Origin: Petunia secreta
Lineage: Eukaryota; Streptophyta; Magnoliopsida; Solanales; Solanaceae
Assembly: GCA_029990175.1 (NCBI GenBank)
Contig: JARKIP010000010.1
Location: forward strand, 44,944,001-45,008,000
Direction: 5' to 3'
Length of the DNA stretch: 64,000 nt
The notes under the pieces are model-generated. The model had not been told where the DNA came from. It saw nothing but the letters and a program-made list of their open reading frames with translations, and made no database searches. Position 1 is the first letter of the stretch; each line of letters begins with the position of its first letter. Position numbers and translations under genes: made by a program. Below are positions 23,701 through 33,487 of this stretch, in pieces.

Positions 23701-25604
23701 CGATCAAATTGCCATGGCCTACCAAAGAGTAGGTGGCATGCTTGCATAGGCACAACATCGAACATGTGCTCATCCACATAGTTCCCAATCTTGAATTTGA
23801 TCAAACATTGCTTAACCACCTTCAACTCACCACACTCACTAAGCCATTGTAGCCTATAAGGATTTGGGTGTTTTAGGGTGGGTATTTTCAATTGGGCAAC
23901 TAGTGTTTGGCTAATAACATTAGCACAACTCCCCGAGTCAATGATCATAGAGCAAAGGAGACCCATGACTCGGAATTTGGAATGAAAAAGGTTCTCTCTT
24001 TGTAAGGTCTCAACATCCTCCACACACATGGCTCCTAGACTTCTCCTCACAACAAGGAAGGCATGGGCATCATCATCTTCTTCCATGGCAATCTCCCCAT
24101 CATCTCCCTCATCATCACCCTCTACTCCCTCTTCTTCCTCGGGTTCACTATCTTGCTCATAGACCAAGTCACCCACAAGAACCATAGTTTTCCGGGTAGG
24201 GCAATCTTTAGAGAGATGACCATAACCCTTACACTTAAAGCATTGAGTAGAAGAAGAGATTGGATTACTCAAGTGAGTTCTAGAGTTACCTCCCACGTGT
24301 TGTGTCGACCTTTCAAAAGGCTTCTTCACCTCCTTGCTAGCACTTGCACCACTTGCACTTTGGAATTTGGCATTAGTTGTAGGAGATTTCCAATCCTTTG
24401 GCTTGTTCAATAGAGTAGTAGCACTACTCTTGTAACGAAGGGATTTCTCCTCTTTGAGCCACTTCTCGGCTTCAACCGCATCTTCATATAGCTTATAGTG
24501 GTCATTGTACTTGTGAAACTTCAAGAGTGAAGCTATGTCTCGGTTTAAGCCCCCTTTGAAACGGATCATGGCCGTCTCATTGTCTTCCTCATCCAAGTCT
24601 AGAGTCATCCAGACTTGTTCAAACTCATTGAAGTACTCCCCAACCGTCTTGGAACCTTGTTTCAATTCATAGAGACGCTTTTGTTGTTCCACTCGGTATT
24701 GGTTAGTCAAGTAATTTTCATCCATCACACGGATCAACTCATCCCAAGTAAGATTAATAACCATCCCCATCCTCCTTCTATTCCTCTTCACCGACTCCCA
24801 CCATGTAGAAGCAAAGGACTCAAAGGTAGAGATAGCATACTTGGTCTTCTTCACTTCGGGCATATCATTGGTGTCAAATATACGCTCCATGGACAACTTC
24901 CAATCAAGGTATTCCGCCGGATCACTACTTCCTATGAAAGGAGGAATAGTGATCTTCACACTATTAAGATTGTTGTTGTTGTTGTTGTCACGACCCCCTT
25001 GGAAAGGCTCCGGTTGGCCTCCAAAGTGATCCCCATATCCACCAAGATCCCTCCTAGCATTCCCTCCATAGTGCCCATGGGGTGGCTCTCGACCTCGGCC
25101 TCGACCCCTATCCACATTCCGACCCCTAAGTTGATAATGAGCATCATACCCATCATCACCATAATTGTCCTCCTCCCCTTCTTGAGCTTGTGCAACTTGC
25201 TCAAGAGGTTGAACATTGCGGATTGGTCTGGGAAGTGGAGCATTCCTTTGGGGATTGCCCATAAAGTTTGGAATAGTCACCCGTTGGGTATTGCCCAACA
25301 ATAAGTCAATGCGATCACGATCCTCCCTTACCCGTTGTTGGCGATTAAGCAACTCCACCACTTGTTCCGGGGTAAAGGTCGGACTACTTGTGCCTTCTCC
25401 AACATCAACTTGGGCACTCGGGGCCCCCTTCTCAACTTGGACACTCGGGGTCCCTTTCTCCGAATGGATATTGGAGGTCCCTTGCTCAACTAGGGCACTT
25501 GACGTCACCCTCTTAAGGCTTTCAATCCTCAAGTGCATACTATCCAACTTGGCAAGGATAGTAGCAAGGGCATTCTTAGTGAAGTCTTCTCCTTCGGTAG
25601 ACAT
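20453..25604 (-). pseudogene. CRM gag-pol polyprotein, one nonsense and one frameshift
   Basis: A single long frame encodes the retrotransposon polyprotein. The ATG at 25604 (MSTEGEDFTKNAL) is preferred over an upstream one. In order: gag core at about 24930-24450, zinc knuckle CFKCKGYGHLSKDC near 24240, protease around MIIDSGSCANVIS near 23950, RT near 23250-22680 with VVYFDDILIYS, RNase H near 22370-22030 (VECDASGVGIGG to VADALSRK). Integrase follows with its HHCC zinc region near 21810-21680, catalytic blocks at ISMDFVMGLP, TIVSDRDSKF and HPQTDGE, and a C-terminus ending in RPFTRSQARLIQ. A TAA stop interrupts the RNase H start at 22560-22562, and a frameshift sits near 21478 in the integrase core. 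The last 84 or so codons lie in the 3' LTR. Otherwise the frame is open. Confidence 0.9.
20706..20720 (-). other. Polypurine tract of the CRM element
   Basis: CCAAGAAGGGGAGGA on the minus strand, directly before the LTR start TGATGCGGGG. It lies inside the polyprotein frame (encoding FQEGEDD). Confidence 0.8.
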
Positions 25605-25634
25605 TGTACCTACACAAGAAACAAACATTAGCAA

Positions 25635-26650
25635 ACAACCTCACACACTCCCTCACAAGTGTTTCACTCGGATCACTCGTTTAGTGGTGGTGGCTATTTC
25701 ACTCTTGCTTGAATCCAAAGCTTCACTAAGTTGAATAGTAAACCTAAACTTAATCACTCGACTCAAGAGCCAAATGCACTCCGGGGTGAGTGGAGTTGAT
25801 ATGACTCTATCAGAACGATAAGCTCTTTAAGTGCGGACTTGAGTCAAAAGAGACTACGAGTCTTCTTTGAATTCTAGTCTCCGGTCTAGGCTTGAGTTTT
25901 CCTAATAGCTTAGAAGGGCTAGCACAACTCAAGTAGGCACGATTACTCAAGGAAGTACTAGCTAGAAGTAATGCGATCAAAGAAACAAGAAATCCTACGA
26001 AAAACTACCTGAAACCACACCCAACAGAAGTAGGCGCCCCACCTGTTTGGACTAGGTGGTCCGCCTGGTTCTCTGCAGAGGAGAGTAGGCAGTCAGCCTA
26101 CTCTAGTAGGCGCCCCGCCTCTGTAAAGTCCAGAGAGTTCACCAAAAACAGGCGGTCCGCCCGTTTCACTAGGCGCCCTGCCTACTGCAGGTTTCAGCAC
26201 AGTTTCAAACACGATTTTCTTGGTTTTGCACCCCAAAATTCATCAATTCACACGTTGTTTTAGCAATTCAAAGGTACCCCAATGTTGTTTCAAGCACAAA
26301 GAACCAACCCCAACAACTTTTATCAAACCCCAATAAAAAACAAGCAATTTACCATGTTCATCATGTTCATAGCTAGGGTTTCAAAATTTTCAAATTTTCA
26401 AGGGGTTTGAAATTTTCAATTCTTGTGTTTCTACTTCAAATTTGATGCTTAGGGTACCAAAAGAACGGGTTTCCAATAAGGAACAAACCCCAATAACAAT
26501 CACACAATGGGTCTATCAAACCAAGAATCCATGATCATATTTTTTTGTGTTTTCTTCTTTTCTTCAATAACAAACAAGAACCTAATATCGAAACCAACCT
26601 AGGCACGAAGAATCAAGGGTCGGGGGTTTGTAGAAACAAAACCCGAGCCT
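25635..26650 (-). other. CRM leader between PBS and gag
   Basis: Untranslated leader. Between about 26025 and 26190 it holds several GGCGG-N-CCGCC-like palindromes of the same type as those in the LTR. The rest is A/T-rich with no ORF of interest. Confidence 0.7.
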
Positions 26651-26663
26651 TGCTCAGATACCA
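26651..26663 (-). other. Primer binding site of the CRM element
   Basis: On the minus strand TGGTATCTGAGCA, three bases inside the 5' LTR. It differs at one base from the common initiator-Met form TGGTATCAGAGC. Confidence 0.8.
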
Positions 26664-26666
26664 AGA

Positions 26667-27492
26667 TGATAAGGATCAAAACTAATACGCGGAAAGTAAA
26701 GATAGAGAGCGAGACACTACTCGAACTCCCTACGAAGTAACCCCGGAGAACTTGTCCCGAGATACCCTCGTATCGGTGTCAAGAAGGACCTACACTATGC
26801 AACCACCCTCGAGTCGCACCCGGGACTCGCAAGTAGAATGATCGAGTTTTCGGTTCAAGACTCAACTAGGTTCCACTAGTGAATTCAAGCAACCAAGACA
26901 AAGGGTTCTCCAAACAAGAGATAGATTCTTTTCATCATTCATAAAATTCAAGGTAAGCTAAGGTTTGAAGAGGTTTGTGAAGTATTTATAGACTTCACTT
27001 ACATGTAATGAAAGTTCAAAAATACCCCTAAAGTGGGTTAAAACAATAAAGGCCTCGTAGGGCTATAGTTGTCCAAAACATAGCATAAAACTAGGAATTC
27101 CCGCACCCTTCAGCATAGTAGGCGCCCAGCCTTGTGGAGTAGGCGGTCAGCCTACTTAGAGTGGGCGGCCAGCCCCTTTGGAGTAGGCGGTCCACCCGTT
27201 TTACAGAGGCGGTCCGCCTGGTTGAGATCCAGAGAGTGATCAAAAAGTAGGCGGCCCGCCTAGTTGAGTAGGCGGTCTGCCCGTTCCTGTAGCCTCTTGA
27301 TTTGCTTCCAAACGTGCTCTGGATGTCTCTTCAAGTGGCCTAAGTGGTCCACCATCCATGGCACTCAAAAGCATGATCTTCCGGCTACTCTCGGACCCTT
27401 CATCCATGTCTCTCCAAATCAAGTAGAGATGGGTGTCTTGAATCAACCTTGCTTGACTTCTAGTGAACGGCCTTGAGGTATGCCCCGCATCA
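26667..27492 (-). repeat. 5' LTR of the CRM element (826 bp)
   Basis: TG...CA ends, TATAAAT at 26984-26990 (minus strand), and a row of GGCGG/CCGCC palindromes at 27115-27290. Single copy of the segment that is triplicated in the left LTR. Confidence 0.95.
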
Positions 27493-27497
27493 GAGGG
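27493..27497. repeat. TSD of the CRM element (GAGGG)
   Basis: Matches 18995-18999. Confidence 0.95.
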
Positions 27498-30316
27498 TGG
27501 CGGGGAGGCGACGTCATCAGCTAGTGGCTCTAGGCGGCACAAGGGGTGGGCTGTGCGCAACAGAGTGGAGGTCAGCGTCGATGCTGACGTTGGTGGTGAC
27601 GACCACGCTAGTGAGAAGGATGACGTCGAGGGCGACGACGTCATCAGTGCTAAAGGGGTGAGTGGCCCAATGGACTAAGCTGAGGTTAGCAAAGATGGGT
27701 CCAAGACCGAAGCTGGTGCCTTGAAGAAGTCTAGGAAGAAAATTTCTATCGATGTGGAGATAGAGCCTCAGTTAGTTATCCCTTCGAATTTCAACAATTA
27801 TAAGGACCTCAAGGCTCAAACTGAGTCTGATGCCCAAAGAGATAAGAAAATGAACACACCAGTGCATGTCACCCCGAGTGTGATAACCGAGGATTTGATT
27901 GAGTCTGTTGGGGCTGACTGCCGTAGGGGGCCCTAGGTGGAGATAAGGGTTCCAGCCTCGGATGCGGCTGCTTCCACTCACGTTCCAGGATACTCTTCGG
28001 TTTTTACATATCCCTTCACCATAGGTTTTGGTTTGCCAGTTCATCCCATAATCGACATATTTTGTCGATCCTACAACTTGTGTTTGGCTCAGTTGGGCCC
28101 CGGAGTTTGGAGAGTCGTGCAGGCCCTCGAATACTTGAGTAGATTAGTTGAGTTGCCTTTCACCTTCCAACATTTGATCTCCCTCTACTATCCATATTTC
28201 CACAAAGGGTTGTGGCTTTCTTGCCCCGTGGATCTTACGCCATTTTGAGCAAGAGTGAAGATCATGGCGACCGAGGTTGGAATGACCGCTACGCGCTCAT
28301 TCCAACGGGGCTATTATCAGTTGACCCCAGTTTTTCCAAAGAGTGGAATGCCCAACGTAAGTATTCTTACCCTTGTTTTTGTCTTTGGTCATCGTAACTT
28401 GTCCTTACCTATTTTCATATTTGTGATATGCAGCCAACAGGGTCCTAGTTAACCCGCTGGGGGACTTACTCGAGTGGGTAACCAAAGTGATGAAACAGAA
28501 GGAGCGCCCTCTTCGGCAGTGGATGATCCTAGCCGCCTTGAAGGAGAACCGATGGTCATGCAAGAGACATAGTGAGTTGTCCACTAACGTTTAAAATTTC
28601 CTAGTGTTTGTTTTGAATTGTTGTTTCTCAACGTTTCCTTTTCCTTTTCCATTTAGGTTTTTCCAACAAGGCTGTCAAGGATGCCGAAGAGGAGGAAGAG
28701 GAAACCGAGGAGAGGAAAGATAAAGAAGGACAAGAGAAAAAAGAGAAGAAGAAAGGAAAGAAAGAAAAGAAAACGCTTGACACCAAAGAAGGCGTCAGCC
28801 AGATGGCGAGTTTGGCGAAGCAACTCGCTGAAGAGAGGAAATCCAAGGGTTCGCTAAGGGACTTCGCAAGGTGATGGCATCTTTATAGGTCGGTTTATGT
28901 GTATTCTAACTCCTACTTCCTCTTATATTTATGAACTTGCTCCCCTCCCTTCCCAGGCTCAAAGAGGAAAAGAGCTGTGTCGAAGAGGGCCACTAAGGCG
29001 AAAGGACCTCGGATTGAGGAGACTGCTGCCCCTGCTTCCGAGGCGGTAACTGAAAGGCGTCGAGGTCTTGTTGACGAGCCTAGTGATGAAGAGATATGTG
29101 GGGCCACCCCTGAGGTAGCTTCTGAGCCAGTCCTCAAAGTCCCTAGGGAGGTGATTAACGTTGAGGAGTCTGATCAAGAGGCCGCCAAGCGGAAAGAAAA
29201 AGCCAAGGCGAACGAAGGTTGGTTAAAAGCGTGGACAAAGCTTCCCGAAGCTCGGCTAAAGCTTTGGACGCTACCCCTCGGGCTTTGGAAATTGCTCTCG
29301 CAGCCAATCTATTGGATCCTACCAAAGAGGGCATCGCCGCCGTCGATGTTTTGCTTGGGTCCACTGAGGCTCACGCCCTTCGCAATCTTAGCCCTATGAG
29401 CTTGAAGGGTGTTTCAGCCGCCTCCGCTCTTCGCATAAGTTTTCCCCCCATTCCTGTTCGTGTAACTTACCATTTCCTCGTTCTTGATGCTAAAATTTTG
29501 ATCTTGTGCAAAGTTTGGTCCTCGCGTTGCAGGCTGTTCACTTAGAACGTGACCGAGCTCAGCAAGTTCAAGCGGCGACCGCTGCCTGAGGAGAGCAAAA
29601 GAGAGGGTTTATAGATAGGATCGCCAAACTGGAGGCCCGATTTGTCGCTCTAAATGAGGACTTAGGGCGTGCTAACAAGGCTGCAGCTAGGGCCAAGGCA
29701 AACTTGTAGGGGGATCGGGATTCTGCCGAGGCGAGGGTTCAGGCCTTGACAAGTGAATTCATGAGTAAGCGCTCGAGGTTAAGTTTAGAGCCGGAGCGGC
29801 TCGAAGCTGAACTTTTCCGCGCCAAAGCCGAAGTGTTGGAAGTAGGTGAGAAATACCGTAGCAAGTTAGAGGAATACAACGCCAAGCACAGTGGGTTGCA
29901 AAGCCAGGTAGATCAAGTGTCTGCTCTTTGGGGCAAAATTTCAAAGCTTCAGGGAAAAATTGCCTACCTCAATCAACGGGCCGAAGTCAAAGCAACGAGG
30001 GCAAAGTTTGAAGAGGCTTAGGCCTTTTTCAAGACTAGGCTTGACAAACTTGAACAAGTCAGAGCTGGGCAGATTGTGCTCGAAGAAGAGATAATCAAGG
30101 CTAGGAGCGACGTCGCCGAGGCTAAAAAAATAGTGGATGAGCTTCCATCGAGTGAAGGCTCGGATGACGACGAATCCGAGGGTGACGATGAGGGCGAGGA
30201 GAGTGCCGAAGTGGACAATGAAGATGTCGAAGAGGGGAACCCTTATGGTAAGATAGTTCCCGATCTTGGCTTGTTCATTATGCTTGTTTATCCTCTGTAT
30301 TATTTTTGTTTAGGCC
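27498..30316 (+). pseudogene. Tat antisense gene: gypsy-type transposon domain and coiled coil
   Basis: Continuation of the gene begun at 18851. The N-terminal part is Asp/Glu-rich. At about 27990-28330 lies a domain like PF04195 (putative gypsy-type transposon): YPFTIGFGLPVHPIIDIFCR, then LAQLGPGVWRVVQALEYL. GT/AG boundaries near 28356/28434 and 28571/28657 suggest introns. Later exons encode Lys/Glu-rich stretches (28660-28870), a Pro/Glu region (28960-29200) and a long coiled coil (29750-30240) with an acidic end. Stops at about 27678 and 27936, a frameshift near 28210 and a further stop at 30019 show decay. Such antisense ORFs are known from Tat elements; their role is not established. 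It is transcribed opposite to gag-pol. Confidence 0.75.
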
Positions 30317-30321
30317 TTCGG
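30317..30321. repeat. TSD of the deleted LTR element (TTCGG), left copy
   Basis: Matches 32832-32836. Confidence 0.8.
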
Positions 30322-30982
30322 TGACACAACCTAGAATCCGGTTAGGCCGTGCGGGCACCCGACATCCTCCCCTAGACCCGTCGGGCGAACCCTTACTAAT
30401 TAAATCTGGAAAATAAATATAACAATTCACAAATCAGGACAAGACTTAAAAGAAATCACAGACATACTAATACCTCTAAGCTATACAAAAGAAATTACAG
30501 CTGACTACCCAACATACTAGGTTTAGGGCTATCCAGACTAGACATCTAAGAGTACAAAAGAAGACAAATACCTCCTGAAGGGAGGAAAATACAACTGAAA
30601 TCACAACCAATAAACTGGTGGCCATCCGAAATAAAAGCTGGCTCACCCTGACAGCTGAAGTCGTCTTCGCTCCTTTACAACGTGGTGAACTCAATCCTGG
30701 AGCGAACCTGCCGAAACGAAATAGATAGACAAAAACAAAGAACAAACAAGGGTGAAGCAGAAGGACTCAATAAGTGGGGCAGACTAGCCACCTCAAAGAA
30801 TAGGATAGCTAGCCAGGGAGAAGAAACAGATAAACAAAATTCCTCTTATTTAAATTATAAAAAGGAAGAGCCAGATAATAATTAGAAACACGTATGGAAT
30901 GACAAACTCATCAAAAACCAGGAACGCAAGATAACCAAAACATATAGGTATCCCGAACACATCAACAATCAGAAATACATCC

Positions 30983-31085
30983 TGTTGCGGTGTGCAACTT
31001 GATCCATATATTCATCCTATTGCGGCTTGCAACCCGATCCATATATTTATACCGTTGCGGCATGCAACCCGATCCCCACAACCAA
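30983..31085. repeat. Three-copy 35-bp minisatellite in the deleted element's LTR
   Basis: TTGCGG(Y)NTGCAAC...GATCCATATAT units start at 30985, 31020 and 31055, a constant 35-bp period. Confidence 0.85.
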
Positions 31086-31239
31086 GAATACGAGCCAGAA
31101 ATATATAGGCAAACTGAGATATGTCCACAACATGGTATATATACCGCATACATAAAACACAACACAATACTCACAACAGTCAGTACGTGGTGCAATGAGA
31201 TGGGATGAATGCGGTACGATGCAATGCAGTCACATATGC

Positions 31240-31528
31240 CTGATACCTATCTCCGGCGCGGGACTCTCATCGTCTACCAGGATATATATGCAATAATAAC
31301 CCTTCACCGGCTCGGAACTCTCATCGATTAGCGGGAAGTATATACAATGATGACCCTTCACCGGCTCGGGACTCTCATCGATCACCGGGAAGTATATGCA
31401 ATAATGAACCTTCACCGGTGCGGGACTCTCATCGCTAACCGGGAAGTATATGCAATAATGACCCTTCACCGGCTCGGGACTCTCATCGATTACCGGGAAG
31501 TATATGTAATAATGACCCTTTTACTGGC
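31240..31528. repeat. Five-copy 54-bp minisatellite in the deleted element's LTR
   Basis: ACTCTCATCG recurs at 31263, 31317, 31371, 31425 and 31479, exactly every 54 bp, within CTTCACCGG...GGGAAGTATATGCAATAATGA units. The period is a multiple of three, which keeps spurious frames open on both strands. Confidence 0.9.
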
Positions 31529-32831
31529 CTAACTTCTGATGCTCATATATTTTTATCCATAGGTTTTATGAATAAACCGTCAAAAGTGTTGGAAACTACA
31601 CTCCAAGACCTTCAATTTTGTATATGATATGTCCCCAAAAGACCTCATATAATGCACGAAATTAATTACTGAAAAAGCTTCGTTACAAGGCAATTCCTTT
31701 GTCGGTTTTTCCGCAACTTAAATCCGATTTTTCCCAAACTTTGTATTCAAAATATAAACATCATATATGGTCATATTATGACTTTAAACTCACTTAAATC
31801 ATTCTTAACATGTCATTAGAAGGATATACCTCACTTTAGATATACGGGGTGTAACAATCTTTCCCCGTTAGGAACATTCATCCTCGAATGTTAAATGAAG
31901 TACGTAGAAGCATTAAGCAACGATCTGTTACATATTTGTAGTAGTGAAGAGATGTGAAAGGTCAAATTATTTAACTTTCGGTATTTTAGCGGAAGCTAGC
32001 CGAACAACCTCGAATTTCACTTTCGGAAAAGCACAAAAGTCACAAATAATCATACGAACCTAACGGCGCTTTCGGATTTCGAATCGGAGTTCATTCGCCA
32101 AAACCGAGCTCGAAAATCTCTTTTTAATATTTATCGATAATAAAAACTGAAACCTTCTTCCGATGCCTACCAAACGAGGTCTGATTTAGTTCAAATTTTA
32201 CTACGAAGTTTTTAAAATTATCGGCACGCCAATCGGAGTCCTAACTTCCGAAATGACTAACCGAGGTCGTCTCATTCTCCTCCACTTAAACTCTCATTCG
32301 TCCTCGAACGAGCCTAAGTTTAAAGAAAATTCCGCACAGATAACAAAAGAACTTTCATGACCTTCATAAGCTACTCCACGGACATTATCTCATGATTGCA
32401 GAATCAGAATTATAACACGAACACCGAACTCTGGCAATAAAACATATCTGGATAATATGATAACATCATTGCCCAACTTATTCGGACTAAGCTGGCCCTT
32501 TCTCGATCATGAGAGAAGAGTTCTATATTTTCGAAATGAAGACGCAACTCTTGATGGGCTAACATAATTCCACCAACGAATCACCTCGTCAATATACTTT
32601 CGATATAGAACAGGTCGATGAAACAAAGAATTAGCTTACGCTTCAGCAACGCCTTAGAGATTTAAAATTATGATTCAGCATCAATTGGAGGAAGACTCCT
32701 CCACTTAGCGTATAAACTCATACAAATAATTTGATTACAGACAAGTCCTAATGGACATTACGAAGTTTTTAAAATTATCGGCACGCCAATCGGAATCCTA
32801 ACTTCCGAAACGACTAACCGAGGTCGTCTCA

Positions 32832-32836
32832 TTCGG
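32832..32836. repeat. TSD of the deleted LTR element (TTCGG), right copy
   Basis: Matches 30317-30321. Confidence 0.8.
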
Positions 32837-33487
32837 GCCTTTTGATGTAAATAGTTTTGTGGCCTTCGGGATTTCTAATGAACGAATTTGTGCTTTACGT
32901 TCTAAGTGTTAGCCTTGTTTTGCCTTTTGAGGGTTTTGAGCCGAACACCTAAAGTAATTTGCATGCAAGACTTAATCGTATAAAACCGATGCGAACTTAG
33001 AACGATGTCTCGTTCTCGAGTCAATGCATAAAATATAGCTTCGGTATGTAAGATCATAGAAACAAATAGATATTAAATCAAGTTTATTTCATTGATCATA
33101 TCAACTAGCCGCAATAGGCTTTTATATAAGGCCTAGTCTAAGTAGAACTTAGGTTTAAAAACAAGTTAATAATATGCCACTATCAGGCGCAAATACAAAG
33201 TACTAATCTATTTCCTGGGTGTCAGTCCTCGGTTGCTGAATCGATAGACTTCGGTTGGGAGGCTCGAAGCTGACCTCGGCCGCATCCCACCTCTCACTTC
33301 CCCCAGTGTTCGGGTGTGAATCTTGATAAAGATCCGAGCACTGAGGATCGTCTTATCCGCTTCCTGAAAAGGTCAAGCAAGGTAAAACGGGGGGTAAGTT
33401 TGAATATTTCGACCAAAGCCTTTGGAGCGTTCTTCAGCTCGAGGATGTAGGTGAATTTTAAATATTTAAGGAATGCTTACCTCGACT
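32837..33487 (-). other. Tat spacer between integrase and antisense gene
   Basis: Non-coding part of the Tat element: the end of the antisense gene (plus strand, to about 32970) and an untranslated stretch rich in CTCGG/TTCGG words. No further gene was seen. Confidence 0.6.

Larger units (their letters stand above)
19000..27492 (-). mobile_element. CRM-type chromovirus (Ty3/gypsy), young, nearly intact
   Basis: A complete 8.5-kb minus-strand LTR retrotransposon inserted in the antisense gene of the Tat element. The target duplication is GAGGG (18995-18999 and 27493-27497). The LTRs end in TG...CA. The 5' LTR is 826 bp; the 3' LTR is 1706 bp because of an internal triplication. The PBS matches the initiator-Met type with one mismatch, and the PPT is AAGAAGGGGAGGA. 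The integrase C-terminus (GDWVWVHFRKERF, RGDGPFQVL) and a frame that runs through the PPT into the 3' LTR point to the CRM clade. CRM elements often favour centromeres. I count six substitutions in the first 407 bp of the LTRs (1.5%), so insertion is recent. Confidence 0.93.
30322..32831 (-). mobile_element. Internally deleted LTR retrotransposon in the Tat element
   Basis: Outer ends are TGACACAACC and CGTCTCA (on the minus strand TGAGACGACC...GGTTGTGTCA), flanked by TTCGG on both sides. A 73-bp stretch at the right end (32759-32831) recurs at 32202-32274, where a purine-rich GTGGAGGAGAA precedes it on the minus strand. I read this as a 3' LTR of about 1953 bp (30322-32274), a short piece of internal DNA and the first bases of a mostly deleted 5' LTR. 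No coding domain remains, so the lineage is unclear. An internal TGTTACACCCCG (minus strand, end at 31854) looks like the start of a chromovirus LTR. A composite origin is therefore also possible. Confidence 0.6.

Noticed and set aside
24615..25304. Long plus-strand ORF of 229 codons
   Set aside because: It is the antisense of the CRM gag region, whose minus-strand frame carries gag and zinc-knuckle motifs.
31230..31469. Minus-strand ORF of 79 codons with repeating SPAPVK/YYCIYFP words
   Set aside because: The 54-bp minisatellite has a period divisible by three and therefore stays open; not a gene.
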